From Nonomuraea polychroma (GTDB lineage: Bacteria > Actinomycetota > Actinomycetes > Streptosporangiales > Streptosporangiaceae): a stretch of DNA of 64,000 bases. Both the position numbers and the translations under genes were made by a program. The notes under the pieces are model-generated. The model saw only the letters and a program-made list of their open reading frames with translations. It was not told where the DNA came from and searched no databases. This document shows, in pieces, positions 1 to 9,011 of this stretch. The stretch covers positions 9,637,501 to 9,701,500 of the forward strand of contig NZ_SAUN01000001.1 in assembly GCF_004011505.1 (NCBI RefSeq). The letters run 5' to 3'. Each line of letters starts with the position of its first letter. The first letter of the stretch is position 1.

Positions 1-1
1 T

Positions 2-249
2 CCTGATCAAGCGATTCAACCAAGCGACCCACGCACGCCACTACCGCACGAACGCCTCCATGACCTGCACCATATCCACGCCACGACCCTGCTGCCGGCT
101 GGCGTTCCGGTGCACGTCGTAGCAGCTGGCCTCGGCCACGCCGACCCTTCCATAACGCTCCGGACTACGCCCATGTGATCCGCGCCGCAGAAGCCTCCGC
201 AGCTGACACCTTCGCCCAGGTGATCGGCGAGCAGAAGAGACCGTGTTAG
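2..249 (+). pseudogene. Tyrosine recombinase (integrase) C-terminal remnant, frameshifted
   Basis: Reading from position 2, the plus strand encodes HDLHHIHATTLLPAG followed by VHVVAAGLGHADPSITLR, the box II region of phage/ICE tyrosine recombinases (HxxR-like and LGH motifs; the usual Arg of HDLRH is His here). The frame then breaks near 163-166 and resumes one frame over as YAHVIRAAEASAADTFAQ, containing the expected catalytic Tyr, ending at TAG 247-249. The N-terminus lies outside the window. The gene ends 90 bp before the tRNA-Arg att copy, the usual int-att arrangement, so it belongs to an element lying to the left. It is a different family from the AICE integrase at 34.8 kb. Confidence 0.7.
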
Positions 250-265
250 CAAGGGTGTTAGCAAG
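243..265. repeat. Direct repeat pair GTGTTAGCAAG, 12-bp period
   Basis: Two copies of an 11-bp word spaced by one base overlap the integrase stop codon. Near-identical pairs occur at 12,973-12,995 and, more diverged, at 16,522-16,542. Position close to att copies suggests integrase arm-type binding sites, but this is inference. Confidence 0.45.
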
Positions 266-291
266 ATCTCGGCATTGCCCTGACAAACACT

Positions 292-328
292 AAGGCCCAC
301 TCCCAGGTTCTCCCTGGTAGCGGGCCTT
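292..328. terminator. Terminator-like hairpin beside att copy 1
   Basis: Arms AAGGCCCACT (292-301) and AGCGGGCCTT (319-328) pair with one A.C mismatch and are followed by TT. The same hairpin with perfect arms is at 13,022-13,058. Confidence 0.55.
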
Positions 329-338
329 TCGCATGTGC

Positions 339-379
339 GCGGCCGAGAGGACTCGAACCCCTAACCTTCTGATCCGTAG
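339..379 (-). repeat. tRNA-Arg 3' fragment, attachment-site copy 1
   Basis: These 41 bp are identical to the 3' part (anticodon arm, variable loop, T arm and acceptor 3' strand) of the intact tRNA-Arg at 55,089-55,161. The match stops just after the anticodon region, so this is a duplicated att core and not a functional tRNA. Confidence 0.85.
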
Positions 380-655
380 GCCCCAAACGATCTTCATCGA
401 GATTCGCCGGCGTTCGCGACCTCGCATGCTTAGATTCTCGCCGTTCATCTCCGTTCACACGAGTCCTTGACCGTTCGCTCGGGTGGCTCCCAAGATGGCT
501 CCCAGAGGCCGTACCTCGACGTGGTCTTGTCCGGCGCGACGCGCGCACGCCGCCTGCCTGATCACCTTGCCCGCCCTCGACCCAGAACAAGCCGAGGTGA
601 AGCTCCTCGTCGGCTTATGGCGGTTGACAAGTTCAGCGTGTGAGTACGCTCAGGC
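380..655. other. No recognisable gene
   Basis: Sequence between the att copy and the IS630 end. No ORF here has a recognisable domain or a convincing ribosome binding site. Confidence 0.5.
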
Positions 656-778
656 GAGGATCGAGCGACACGAACAGAAAGACCACCACATCCAGCAGCC
701 CGCCGGCTGCGGCAACCAACCTGCCGTACTACCAGCAACCACGTGAACCCTTGAATAACTTACGAATGGGACCACTTA
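656..778 (+). mobile_element. IS630-family 3' end fragment
   Basis: The last roughly 30 codons of an IS630-type transposase plus the terminal repeat (ending GGTCCC-type, TA at the edge) lie here on the plus strand. The reverse complement of this 123-bp stretch recurs at 1,828-1,954 with scattered mismatches. Only the 3' end survives; no catalytic region is present. Confidence 0.6.
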
Positions 779-1726
779 GTCGTGGCCGCAGATGACCTCA
801 CCGCCGTACCAACCCCATATGTAATGCAGTATCGCGACGCCGACCCCCGCCGCGGCGATCCCGACGGCGGGCCCGTACAGCGCGAAGGAGCCGATGCCCA
901 CCGTCGCCGCCATCGCCGCGATGAGCCCTCCGCCGGGCCGAGGGCGTCGCCTGCCGTACGACGGCCGGGGCTCCTCGTTCCATCTCCACGGGCGCCGGCG
1001 CCGTAGTCTCCCGGCAGGCCACACGCGGGTGCCGTCGTCCAGGACCACCACCGCCCGGCGGAACGGCCACCCGCCGACGTGGGCCTGCACTTGCTCGCCA
1101 TACTGGCGCTGCTTGCGGGGGCGCATCCGGTCCAGCGCTGGGTCCCAGTAGACGCGCTGAAGGTATCGTCGCGCCGGCCCGCCGCCAGCGGGTACCTCGG
1201 TGAGCCGCAGGTAGCCGGCGTACCAGGTGGCGTTGCTGTTGCGGTGCGTCAGCAGCAGCGGCGCGGCCCGCCAGGCGGCCGCGGGCGCCCTCGCGGCGCG
1301 GAGGTTGAGCAGCAGCCGCGCGCCCAGAAGCAGCAGCAGGGCGGGGAGGGCCACCAGCAGGCCGAGCACGGTGCGTAACACCCAGTCTCCCGGCGGCGGG
1401 AACTCGTCGTCCGCGCCGGGGAAGACCAGTCCATCCGGGTTGTCCGGGGCGTAGCGGATGGCCAGGCCCGCCCCCGGGACCACCTCGCGATCGTTGCCGA
1501 CCTGGACCAGCGTGACGTGGCGCACGCCGCCCGCGTCGAACCACTCGAGGTCGGCCGCCACGTGGCCGCCCGCGTCGTCGTAGTACAGGTAGACCACCGT
1601 CGCGCTGGTACGCGCCGTCGCGCGCGCCTGCTGCGCCGACACGTCCAGCGTCAAGACGCCGAGGACAACGATGGCCACGGACATGCCGAGCAGGAATCCT
1701 CCGATGGACACGACGTGCGTCCGCAT
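776..1726 (-). CDS. DUF3592-like membrane protein, C-terminus probably cut by IS630
   Basis: A protein of about 316 aa with an N-terminal membrane segment, an extracytoplasmic part resembling DUF3592 proteins (TVVYLYYDD..., then VRHVTLV and AIRYAPDNPDGLVFPG), a second Leu-rich membrane helix, and a Gly/Ala-rich hydrophobic C-terminus. The ATG at 1,726 is preferred over the one at 1,750 because GGAG lies nine bases upstream. The TAA stop (776-778) lies inside the adjacent IS630 terminus, so the original C-terminus may have been lost and replaced by the IS-supplied stop. Function unknown; DUF3592 proteins are small envelope proteins without an assigned activity. Confidence 0.65.
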   Translation of the reverse strand: MRTHVVSIGGFLLGMSVAIVVLGVLTLDVSAQQARATARTSATVVYLYYDDAGGHVAADLEWFDAGGVRHVTLVQVGNDREVVPGAGLAIRYAPDNPDGLVFPGADDEFPPPGDWVLRTVLGLLVALPALLLLLGARLLLNLRAARAPAAAWRAAPLLLTHRNSNATWYAGYLRLTEVPAGGGPARRYLQRVYWDPALDRMRPRKQRQYGEQVQAHVGGWPFRRAVVVLDDGTRVWPAGRLRRRRPWRWNEEPRPSYGRRRPRPGGGLIAAMAATVGIGSFALYGPAVGIAAAGVGVAILHYIWGWYGGEVICGHD

Positions 1727-1827
1727 CAGTGGACGCTCCGTTAACCCCATTCATCCACCCCGTTCCGCTCTCCGGCACAATGACAACGATCGCCAGCTCG
1801 GGAGAGTGCCGGCGGGAGGGGGAGGGC

Positions 1828-2118
1828 TAAGCGGTCCCATTCGTAAGTTAGTCAAGGTTTCCGTGGTTGCTGGTAGTGCGGCAGGCTGGTTGCCGCAGCC
1901 GGCGGGCTGCTGGAAGTGGTGCTCTTTCTGTTCGTGTCGCTCGATCCGGCCATCAGGTCCTCGAGGTCAGCTGGGGTGAACTTCCATCTGAAGGGCCGGG
2001 CGGTCTCGTTGTAACGACGCTCGAAGGCGATCAATCGGTCTTCGACCTGGTCAAGACCGGTGAAGTCGTTGGGTGTGACCACTTTGCGCTGCACGATGGA
2101 GAAGAAGATCTCGTCGGG
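1828..2118 (-). pseudogene. IS630-family transposase C-terminal fragment
   Basis: Minus-strand translation gives FSIVQRKVVTPNDFTGLDQV and FERRYNETARPFRWKFTPAD, the typical C-terminal end of IS630-family transposases after the catalytic Glu. The N-terminal and DDE regions are missing because the fragment abuts a group II intron 3' end at about 2,119. Its outer terminus (1,828, CTAAG) is the inverted counterpart of the fragment at 656-778; the two face each other across the DUF3592-like gene. Confidence 0.75.
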
Positions 2119-2235
2119 TAACCCCGGCGCGTTGCCGCGCCGGGGTCCCCTCAGAACCGGCCGTGCGGGTCCCTCCGGGAACGGCGTATGACACCCCCGC
2201 CCGGTGATCCCCTCCAGGAGCCAGGCGGGGGTGGG
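2119..2235 (-). mobile_element. Group II intron 3' end remnant (domains V-VI)
   Basis: Read on the minus strand, the sequence has a domain V-like hairpin (GCCGT...ACGGC arms) running into CCGGTTCTGAGGGGA, then a GC-rich domain VI-like hairpin (CCCCGGCGCG/CGCGCCGGGG) and the end TTACCCGAC immediately before the IS630 coding fragment. Such a 3' end is typical of bacterial group II introns. No intact reverse transcriptase is present upstream, so it is a 5'-truncated remnant. A short open frame continues to about 2,353 without recognisable domains. Confidence 0.5.
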
Positions 2236-2473
2236 TGTAGGTGTCGGCGGAGTCGCCAGAGTTCTTGTGCTGCTGCCAGAACTCGACGGCCCGCTTCCGC
2301 GACACGTACTTTTGGCTGGGCCGCTTGTCAACGCCGAAGGGAAGAGCGGACATCAGGTGTCCATCAAACCGGTCAACTCAAGATCTTCGATGTCCGTCAA
2401 ACCGGATTAAGCCAGGTGCGACGCGGAGGACGATCCGCCGTCTCTTCGGCCCGGGCCCGCACCGGGCAGCGTC

Positions 2474-3799
2474 CTACTGGCAGGTTTTCGTCTCGACCGA
2501 GCAGTGCTTGACCTCTGGGTAGCGGGTCGAGGGCCTGTCCAGCAGGGGTTGGGGCTTCTTGTGCAGGTGCAGGTCGAAGAAGGCCGCGACGTGCCTGCGG
2601 GTGATCTCCATGGCGCGGGCGCCGGATATGTCGGCGCCGTCGTCGATGCCGATCTGGTCGACCAGCACGCCGAGGTCGGTGAAGGACATGTGCTCCGCCC
2701 CGGTCACCAGGAGCCAGCGCTTCCACCCCTTCAGCTGCTTCCAGTCGCGTTCCCAAGTGGCGGCCGCATCTCCCTGTCCAGGAGTGTAAGTGGACTGTTT
2801 GCCCAGGAACAGGAACGGCCGCACCAGCCCGCTGCCCGGAATCCTGACCTCCGTGGTGCCGTCTATGTCTATGCCGGCGCGTATCCGGGAGTCCTTGAGC
2901 ATGGCCGCGATGGTGCTCGCTCCTCCGGCGGAGTGGCCGGCCATCGCTATACGAGACGGGTCGATCAGCCGGGTGCCCTTCCATTTCGAGTGCGACCCGG
3001 TCAGCTGGTCGAGCACGAAGGAGACGTCGGCCGCCCGGCCCTTCGCCAGCTTCTCCCACCACGCCGGATTCTTATTGATCTCGCATGTGACGCAGGTGGT
3101 GACCCGTCCGTCGGGGAAGGCGGTGGCGACATTCTCGTAGGTGTGGTCGATCGCGGCCACCACGTAGCCTCGGCTCGCCAGATCCTCGGCCAGCGCCGTG
3201 AGTTCGGTCCGGGGCTTGGTGTGGCCGGGGGAGAGCACGATGAGGGGTAGACCGTGCTTGCGACCTGCCGGGTTGGCGTCGGTGAAGGCGTTGGTCCGCG
3301 TTTTGCTCAGCGTGTCGGCCGGCACGCTGGTGATCTCCCCGCTCTTCAGAAGGAGCTCGGACTCCTTGGGTGTCATGTACGGGGCCCGCTTACGGCCCGG
3401 CGATTTAGCCGGGTACCACAGCGAGACCATGAGCTCCCGGGCTTTCACCGAAGGGACCCAGGGGTCGGGGCGGGAGGTGTCCTTCAGGTACAGGGACGTG
3501 GTGCCGACCGGATGCGAACCGGTCGGTTTGGGCAGGTAGGTCGTGCTGCTTGACGCAGGCACGGATGAGGCGGGCGCGGACTGCGCGGATGCGACCGACG
3601 TGGTCGCCATGATGGTGAGCAGCCCGACGGCGACCGCTCCGCCGCGCAGGATTCGGCCCTGCGGCGCAGGCCTCCTGCTCCAGCCGGCGCCCCGCTCGGG
3701 GGATGTCCCTTCCCCGGTGATTCCCTTGCCAATGTGCACCGGCGCACCGGCGCCGCCGTACTGGCTGTCCGTTTCCACCGGCTCTGTCACATGACCCAT
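2474..3799 (-). CDS. Secreted PAF-acetylhydrolase-like alpha/beta hydrolase (lipase)
   Basis: An alpha/beta-hydrolase of about 441 aa. After an N-terminal region with basic residues and the hydrophobic stretch AVAVGLLTIMATTSVASA (a signal peptide or anchor), it has the PAF-AH/chlorophyllase-like layout: oxyanion region LPLIVLSPGH, nucleophile elbow GHSAGG (Ser about 290), acid in AGIDIDG (Asp about 311-313) and catalytic His in GAEHMSF (about 370). Probably hydrolyses ester lipids outside the cell. The ATG at 3,799 has GGGAGGA upstream. It is divergent from the sensor kinase gene, which may control it, but no direct evidence is visible. Confidence 0.82.
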   Translation of the reverse strand: MGHVTEPVETDSQYGGAGAPVHIGKGITGEGTSPERGAGWSRRPAPQGRILRGGAVAVGLLTIMATTSVASAQSAPASSVPASSSTTYLPKPTGSHPVGTTSLYLKDTSRPDPWVPSVKARELMVSLWYPAKSPGRKRAPYMTPKESELLLKSGEITSVPADTLSKTRTNAFTDANPAGRKHGLPLIVLSPGHTKPRTELTALAEDLASRGYVVAAIDHTYENVATAFPDGRVTTCVTCEINKNPAWWEKLAKGRAADVSFVLDQLTGSHSKWKGTRLIDPSRIAMAGHSAGGASTIAAMLKDSRIRAGIDIDGTTEVRIPGSGLVRPFLFLGKQSTYTPGQGDAAATWERDWKQLKGWKRWLLVTGAEHMSFTDLGVLVDQIGIDDGADISGARAMEITRRHVAAFFDLHLHKKPQPLLDRPSTRYPEVKHCSVETKTCQ

Positions 3800-3963
3800 G
3801 AACGTGTCCGTCCTCCCGATCGCAACGGCCACCTTGGCGGGAAGTCCCGCGGCGGCCTGGTAGCAGGGCTGAGGCTAGAGGTGGCCGATGTCCACGCGCG
3901 TCGGCCGTCGTGCCTATATCGGATACTTCCGGGGAAGGACCCGCCCGCGGCGTCATCCCTGCG

Positions 3964-5439
3964 ATGTACTCCCAACGGACACTGCCGTGGTCACTGAAGA
4001 CGATGTGCGGCGGGTCACGCGAACGCGACAATGTGCCGGTGGCAGCAGACGAACGACGGCTTTGGCGGCAGTACGTGCAGGACATATTGCGGCCGGAACC
4101 GCGAACCGCCCGTCCGTCTCACAAAGCTCTCGCCGCCGACGCGCTACTTGCGATCTTCCTGACCGTCGCCGCGCTGATGGCAGCGGAGGGACTCCCCGGC
4201 CCGGCCCATCGCGTCGACGTGCAGTCGCGCCCTCTGATCGACTTGCTGCAACTACGGCCCTCTCCGGTGGCTCCAGCGCCCCCGGTGATCCCGTCCCCTC
4301 CAGCGGTTCCAGCTCCCCCGGCGTTATCGGACGCGAGCATCGGCGTCCGGCCGTCCGTCACGGAGTGGATCCAGCCGCCGCCGGACGTCGGTTCCGAGGA
4401 GCACGAACCGCCCGTGCTCCTGGTGGTGCTGACCGCCTTGCCGCTGGCGGCCCGGCGCAGGTATCCGCTCGCCACCTTCTGGGTGGTGGTGTTCGCGGTG
4501 CTGGTCACGAACGGTGGTGAGACGTGGATCACCGTGCTGACCTGTGCCATCGCCGGCTACAGTGCCATCGCCCACAGCCGCAACCGAGTGCCGGCGGTGG
4601 CCGGGCTCCTGCTCGCGGCCGTGCTTGCCGGTGCCGTGGACCGAGATGTCGCGTCTGGCCTCCCCAGTCTCCCCAGTTGGCTGGGGCCCTACGTCGTCCT
4701 GCTGAGCGCCGGGGTCTGCGCGAGCATCATCCGGTTCTTGCGGCGGAGCCGGGATCGGCTCACCGAACTTCAGCAAGCCCAGGAGGACGCCATGCGGAAG
4801 GCGGTGGAGACCGAACGATCCTGGATCGCCGCCGAACTCCACGATGTGGTGACCCACAATGTGAGCGTGATGGTGATCCAGGCGGGCGCGGCGCGCAAAG
4901 TGATGGACGTCGAGCCAGAACTGTCCAAGCAGGCACTGCTCGCGATCGAAAGCAGCGGCCGAGCCGCCATGGCCGAACTGCGCAACGTCATGGGCCTGCT
5001 TGCCGGGCCGGAAGGCGGGCGCGCGGACAGCCGAGGCGACGGGCTCGAACCGCAACCCGGACTCGACCAACTCGGTGGCCTCGTCGAGCGGGTACGCGCC
5101 GCGGGAGTGTCGGTGGACGTCGCGCTCTCGCCGCCGAACTCCCTGCCCGACGGGGTCGGCCTCACGGTCTACCGCGTCGTGCAGGAGGCCCTGACCAACA
5201 CGATGAAGCACGCGTCCGGCGCGGCGGCGTCCGTCGCGATCGGCCACAGCGGCGACTGGCTGGAGATCGAGGTCACCGATACCGGCGGCGCGCCGGGCCC
5301 CCAGTCGCGGGCGGGCAACGGCCGCGGGCTGATCGGGCTACGTGAGCGGCTGGCCGTCTACGGCGGAACCCTGGTCGCCGGGCCCATCGCCGGAGGCGGG
5401 TATCGGATCACGGCCCGCATTCCCCGGACCGCCGCATGA
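3964..5439 (+). CDS. NarL-type sensor histidine kinase
   Basis: Membrane sensor kinase of about 491 aa. It has an N-terminal membrane helix, a Pro-rich extracytoplasmic loop (PAPPVIPSPPAVPAPPA), several further membrane helices, then a HisKA_3 dimerisation region with AAELHDVVTHN (phospho-acceptor His about 293) and a HATPase domain (EALTNTMKHA, then GRGLIGLRER). It autophosphorylates and passes phosphate to the regulator encoded immediately downstream, whose ATG overlaps this stop codon. A longer GTG start at 3,910 is possible. The signal is unknown; the divergent lipase gene is a candidate target. Confidence 0.85.
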   Translation: MYSQRTLPWSLKTMCGGSRERDNVPVAADERRLWRQYVQDILRPEPRTARPSHKALAADALLAIFLTVAALMAAEGLPGPAHRVDVQSRPLIDLLQLRPSPVAPAPPVIPSPPAVPAPPALSDASIGVRPSVTEWIQPPPDVGSEEHEPPVLLVVLTALPLAARRRYPLATFWVVVFAVLVTNGGETWITVLTCAIAGYSAIAHSRNRVPAVAGLLLAAVLAGAVDRDVASGLPSLPSWLGPYVVLLSAGVCASIIRFLRRSRDRLTELQQAQEDAMRKAVETERSWIAAELHDVVTHNVSVMVIQAGAARKVMDVEPELSKQALLAIESSGRAAMAELRNVMGLLAGPEGGRADSRGDGLEPQPGLDQLGGLVERVRAAGVSVDVALSPPNSLPDGVGLTVYRVVQEALTNTMKHASGAAASVAIGHSGDWLEIEVTDTGGAPGPQSRAGNGRGLIGLRERLAVYGGTLVAGPIAGGGYRITARIPRTAA

Positions 5440-6116
5440 GCGGGCCGCTGCGCGCGGTCATCGCCGACGACCAGGCGCTGGTCCGCACAGGGTTTCGGAT
5501 GATCCTCGCCACCGACGGCATCAAGGTGACGGCAGAGGCGGCCGACGGAGCCGAAGCGGTCGCCGCCGTGCGGAGCACCAGGCCAGACGTCGTGCTCATG
5601 GACATCCGGATGCCGCGGATGGACGGCATCGAAGCCACCCGCCAGATCATGAGCGGTGGAGCGAACGAGACCCGCGTCATCATCCTGACCACTTACGATC
5701 TCGACCACTATGTCTACGCCGCTCTCACCGCCGGCGCTAGCGGCTTCCTACTCAAAGACGTCACCCCCGAGCACCTGGTGGCCGCGGTACGTCTGGTGCG
5801 CTCCGGCGACGCCCTGCTCGCGCCGACCATCACCCGCCGCCTCATCGAGCGTTTCGCGCCCCGTGACGAGGCGAAGGCCAACCTCCACCGCGATCTGACC
5901 GAACTGACGCCACGAGAACTGGAGGTGCTACGCCTGCTCGCCACCGGTCTGAGCAACGCCGAACTGGCCGATCGCCTGACTCTCAGCGCGACGACGGTGA
6001 AGACCCACGTCGCCCGCATCCTGTCCAAACTCGGACTCCGCGACCGTGTTCAGGCCGTCGTGCTGGCCTACGAAACCGGACTGATCTCCCCCGGCGGCCC
6101 ATCCGGCGTCGGCTGA
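5436..6116 (+). CDS. NarL/FixJ-family response regulator
   Basis: A 226-aa two-domain regulator. The receiver domain has the acidic pair DD near residue 11, phospho-acceptor Asp56 (VVLMDIRMP), Thr in ILTTYD and Lys in LLKD. A C-terminal LuxR-type HTH follows (LTPRELEVLRLLATGLSNAE, then TVKTHVARILSKLGLRDR). The ATGA overlap with the kinase gene indicates translational coupling. It probably acts as a dimeric DNA-binding activator when phosphorylated. Confidence 0.9.
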   Translation: MSGPLRAVIADDQALVRTGFRMILATDGIKVTAEAADGAEAVAAVRSTRPDVVLMDIRMPRMDGIEATRQIMSGGANETRVIILTTYDLDHYVYAALTAGASGFLLKDVTPEHLVAAVRLVRSGDALLAPTITRRLIERFAPRDEAKANLHRDLTELTPRELEVLRLLATGLSNAELADRLTLSATTVKTHVARILSKLGLRDRVQAVVLAYETGLISPGGPSGVG

Positions 6117-6564
6117 TCGGCCTTGCCGTCCGCGGTGTTCGGCATCGCCCCTGAGGGGCTTGAACGTCGGCGAGCCGATTGCGTGGCGCGGTAGTGCTCA
6201 TCAAACGCGGGATCGAGGTCGGCGTCCCCAGCTTTGTCACCGGATAGCCAGCCAGTAATCGGTTGTCAAAGCAGCGACGCGGTGACGAACCACCCTGACC
6301 ACAGCTTCCCCTAACCGTCTTCTATTGCGCTCGCGGTAGCTGACGTTGTCATCACTGCTGGCGTCAGACCTCACACCACCTCACTGTGATCATTCGGTGC
6401 CAAGGCCTGACGCAGGACGGCTGCGGCAGCCGATCGCCCCAGCCCCGTATGGCGAGCACCGAAGTCGGCGATCGTCACGGCCTGCACGCCATACCTGCGT
6501 GCCATACAAACAGCCGGCAAGCGACTGCCTGCCTGCAAACGGGAGCCAGTCACCTCGCGGAGAC
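6117..6564. other. Intergenic stretch with a remnant shared with 16.3 kb
   Basis: No intact gene. About 85 bp (6,398-6,483) resemble 16,301-16,386; read on the minus strand both encode AVTIADFG-x-RHTG, the tail of an unrecognised protein. The stretch ends at the 7-bp target duplication of the first IS21 element. Confidence 0.5.
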
Positions 6565-6672
6565 CCCACATTGTCAACGGTCATGAAGATCCCCAGGTAG
6601 GTGGACTTGGGTTCTCTCGGCTGGTGGCCACCAGAAATCCATGCTGATGGCCGGGGTGGTCCTGATGGGTGG

Positions 6673-7446
6673 TCAGGTCAACGGGGTGACGCCCTTGCCC
6701 GCCAGAGCCTCGGCGAGTCGGTGGGAATCGCCCTTGGTCAGGACCAGGTGGGCGTGGTGGAGGAGCCGGTCGACCGAGGCGGTGGCCAGGGTCTTGGGCA
6801 TGATGGTGTCGAACCCGCTCGGGTGGATGTTGCTGGTGATCGCGATCGAGCGGCGTTCGTAGGCGGCATCGATGATCCGGTAGAACGCCTCGGCGGCGTC
6901 GGTTCCGGCCGGGAGCAGGCCGATGTCGTCGATGACGATGAGGTCGGCGCGGCAGATGCGGGCGACGGTGCGCGCGATGGAGCCGTCGACTTTGGCCTTG
7001 CCGATCGTGGTGGTGAGGGTTTCCAGGGTGAACCAGGCCACGCGTAGGTCCTTCTCGATGGCCGCGTGGGCCAGGCCCTCGGTGAAGTGCGATTTGCCGG
7101 TGCCCGACGGGCCGGCGATCACGAGGTTTTCGGCCCGGCCGATCCATTCCAGCGTGGCCAGGGCGTTCTGGGTGGGTTCGGGGATGGAGGACTCCTCCGG
7201 TCGCCAGGACGCGAGGGTCTTGCCGGTGGGGAAGTTGGCCGAGGTGCGGCGCAGCCGCCGGGTGGCCGCGTCGCGGCCGGTGACCTCCTCGTGGATGAGA
7301 ATCCGCAGGACTTCGGCGGGGTCCCAGCGTTGCGCGCGGGCGGTGGCCAGCACGTCGGGGGCGGCTTTGCGCAGGTAGGGCAGGCGCATCCGGCGTAGCA
7401 GCCGGTCCAGTTCGTCGGGCAGAGCCGGTGGGGTGGGCGAGGTCAT
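6673..7446 (-). CDS. istB: IS21 helper ATPase IstB (element A)
   Basis: A 257-aa AAA+ ATPase of the IstB/DnaC type with Walker A GPSGTGKS (residues 112-119) and Walker B LIVIDDIG. It loads on target DNA and delivers it to the IstA transposase. It lies downstream of istA with a 65-bp gap, whereas the corresponding genes overlap in element B. Confidence 0.9.
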   Translation of the reverse strand: MTSPTPPALPDELDRLLRRMRLPYLRKAAPDVLATARAQRWDPAEVLRILIHEEVTGRDAATRRLRRTSANFPTGKTLASWRPEESSIPEPTQNALATLEWIGRAENLVIAGPSGTGKSHFTEGLAHAAIEKDLRVAWFTLETLTTTIGKAKVDGSIARTVARICRADLIVIDDIGLLPAGTDAAEAFYRIIDAAYERRSIAITSNIHPSGFDTIMPKTLATASVDRLLHHAHLVLTKGDSHRLAEALAGKGVTPLT

Positions 7447-7511
7447 GGGGTGGGGTTCTCCTCATCGTGGGCGCCCGCCCGGCCGCGCAGGCCGGGCGGG
7501 TGGTGGGGTGG

Positions 7512-9011
7512 TCACTGGCCCAGGGCCTGCCAGGAGGCGGTGCCGGGCTGAGCCGAATGCGTCTCATCGGCGCGCACGAGTTCGCCAACGGCCCGGTGGT
7601 CGCTCAGATGGTCGACGATGGCGGGCAGGTCGTCGTCGGCGAAGCGGCCGGCGATCGCGGCCAGGCCGAGTGCCTCATCGACACGCTCAGCGCCGAGCAC
7701 CGCGGCCAGTTCGACGGCGCGTGCCATCTTGGCGCGGATGCGCACGGCTCCGGCTGGTCCGGCCTCGGTCAGCCACCGCTTGGCGCCCGGCCCGATGCCC
7801 AGGAACGCGACCTCCGCCTCGCTGCGCGGCCGCGGTTTCGGCTGGTGGACACTGCGCCCATTGGGATGGTGCGGGTAGTGCTGGGTGAGGATCTGCGGGT
7901 TACCCGGGACAGACACTCGATGGCGGGCGATCTCGGCCAGCTCCCCGCCGACGGCCCGGGCGGTGATGACGAGTTCCTCGCCGACCACACGCACCCAGAC
8001 CTTGGTGTCGATGTGTCCGGGTGGGGTGGAGTAGCGCACCGAGGCGAAGCTGATGGTCTGGTCGTCATAGACGATCCGCTGCTCGCCCAGCGCCAGCGCG
8101 AACGGCTCGGCCGGCAGCACGTGCAACGCCTGCTGCTCGATCAACAGCTGCTCGGCGGGGACCTGGCCGCTGCCGCGATGCCGGCGGGCGTTGATCTTCT
8201 CGCACCAGGTCCGGCATTGTTCGGCCAGCTCGGCGAAACTGCCGTACTCGCTGCGGAGGTTGGCCTCGGTGGGTACCAGATCCGCCTTGGCCAGGCGGAC
8301 GGTGGCCTCCACCCCGCCCTTGGATTCAGGATCGTAAGGCACGCAGGTCTCCACCGTGCAGCCGTAATACCGGCCCGCGGCGACGATCTGCGGATGCCGC
8401 ACCGCGATCCCGGCGACGTGGTCGCTGGTCACCGTCTTGGCGTTGTCGGTGAGGACGTAGGTGGGGGCGCCGCCGATCCGCCGCAGCGTCGAATCAAGGC
8501 ACGACACCAACGTGCCGAGCGTGCAGTCCCAGACCGGGATCACTACCCGAAACTTCGACCAGGCCAGCCAAGCGCACCACAGCCAGGTGCGTCTCCCGCC
8601 GACCCGCGGGCCTTCGCCCCAGTCGAACTGCAGCCACATGCCCGGCTCGGGGATCCACGGCCGGTAGGTGCGCCGCCGCCCGGCCCGCCACGCAGCCTTG
8701 GCGGCGTTGACCGCCCGCCGGGTGGAGCGGGGGCTGCCCCGATATCCCATCGCGACCAGCTTGTCGTGGGCGACATCAGCGCGGATCTTCGCCTTCGACG
8801 CCTCCACCCATTCTTCGATCTTCTCCAGGAACGGGTCGATCAGCTTCGGCCGGGCCGCCCGCTCATACGGGTTGAGGCCCAGCTGGCGCAGTTCGACGTA
8901 GCGTTTGACGGTCTTGGGGTCCGCGCCGGACAGTTGCGCGGCGGAGTGGACGGTCTTGGTCAGGTCGTACGCCTCAAAGATCTTCATGATCTCTCTGTCA
9001 GACTTTGTCAC
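7512..9011 (-). CDS. istA: IS21 transposase IstA (element A)
   Basis: About 499 aa. N-terminal HTH region (TVHSAAQLSGADPKTVKRYV), rve-type DDE catalytic core with QFDWGEGP, a second region YVLTDNAK and the catalytic Glu in YDPESKGGVEATVR, then a C-terminal beta-rich domain. The GTG at 9,011 is chosen because GAGGTC lies just upstream; ATG 8,987 is an alternative. It catalyses transposition with IstB. Confidence 0.88.
   Translation of the reverse strand: MTKSDREIMKIFEAYDLTKTVHSAAQLSGADPKTVKRYVELRQLGLNPYERAARPKLIDPFLEKIEEWVEASKAKIRADVAHDKLVAMGYRGSPRSTRRAVNAAKAAWRAGRRRTYRPWIPEPGMWLQFDWGEGPRVGGRRTWLWCAWLAWSKFRVVIPVWDCTLGTLVSCLDSTLRRIGGAPTYVLTDNAKTVTSDHVAGIAVRHPQIVAAGRYYGCTVETCVPYDPESKGGVEATVRLAKADLVPTEANLRSEYGSFAELAEQCRTWCEKINARRHRGSGQVPAEQLLIEQQALHVLPAEPFALALGEQRIVYDDQTISFASVRYSTPPGHIDTKVWVRVVGEELVITARAVGGELAEIARHRVSVPGNPQILTQHYPHHPNGRSVHQPKPRPRSEAEVAFLGIGPGAKRWLTEAGPAGAVRIRAKMARAVELAAVLGAERVDEALGLAAIAGRFADDDLPAIVDHLSDHRAVGELVRADETHSAQPGTASWQALGQ

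Noticed and set aside
339..379. A second and third tRNA-Arg gene at the att copies
   Set aside because: Only the 3' part is present at both copies; acceptor 5' strand and D arm are missing, so no functional tRNA.
2397..3062. Long minus-strand Arg/His-rich ORF overlapping the lipase
   Set aside because: Shadow frame of the lipase gene with composition typical of out-of-frame high-GC DNA.
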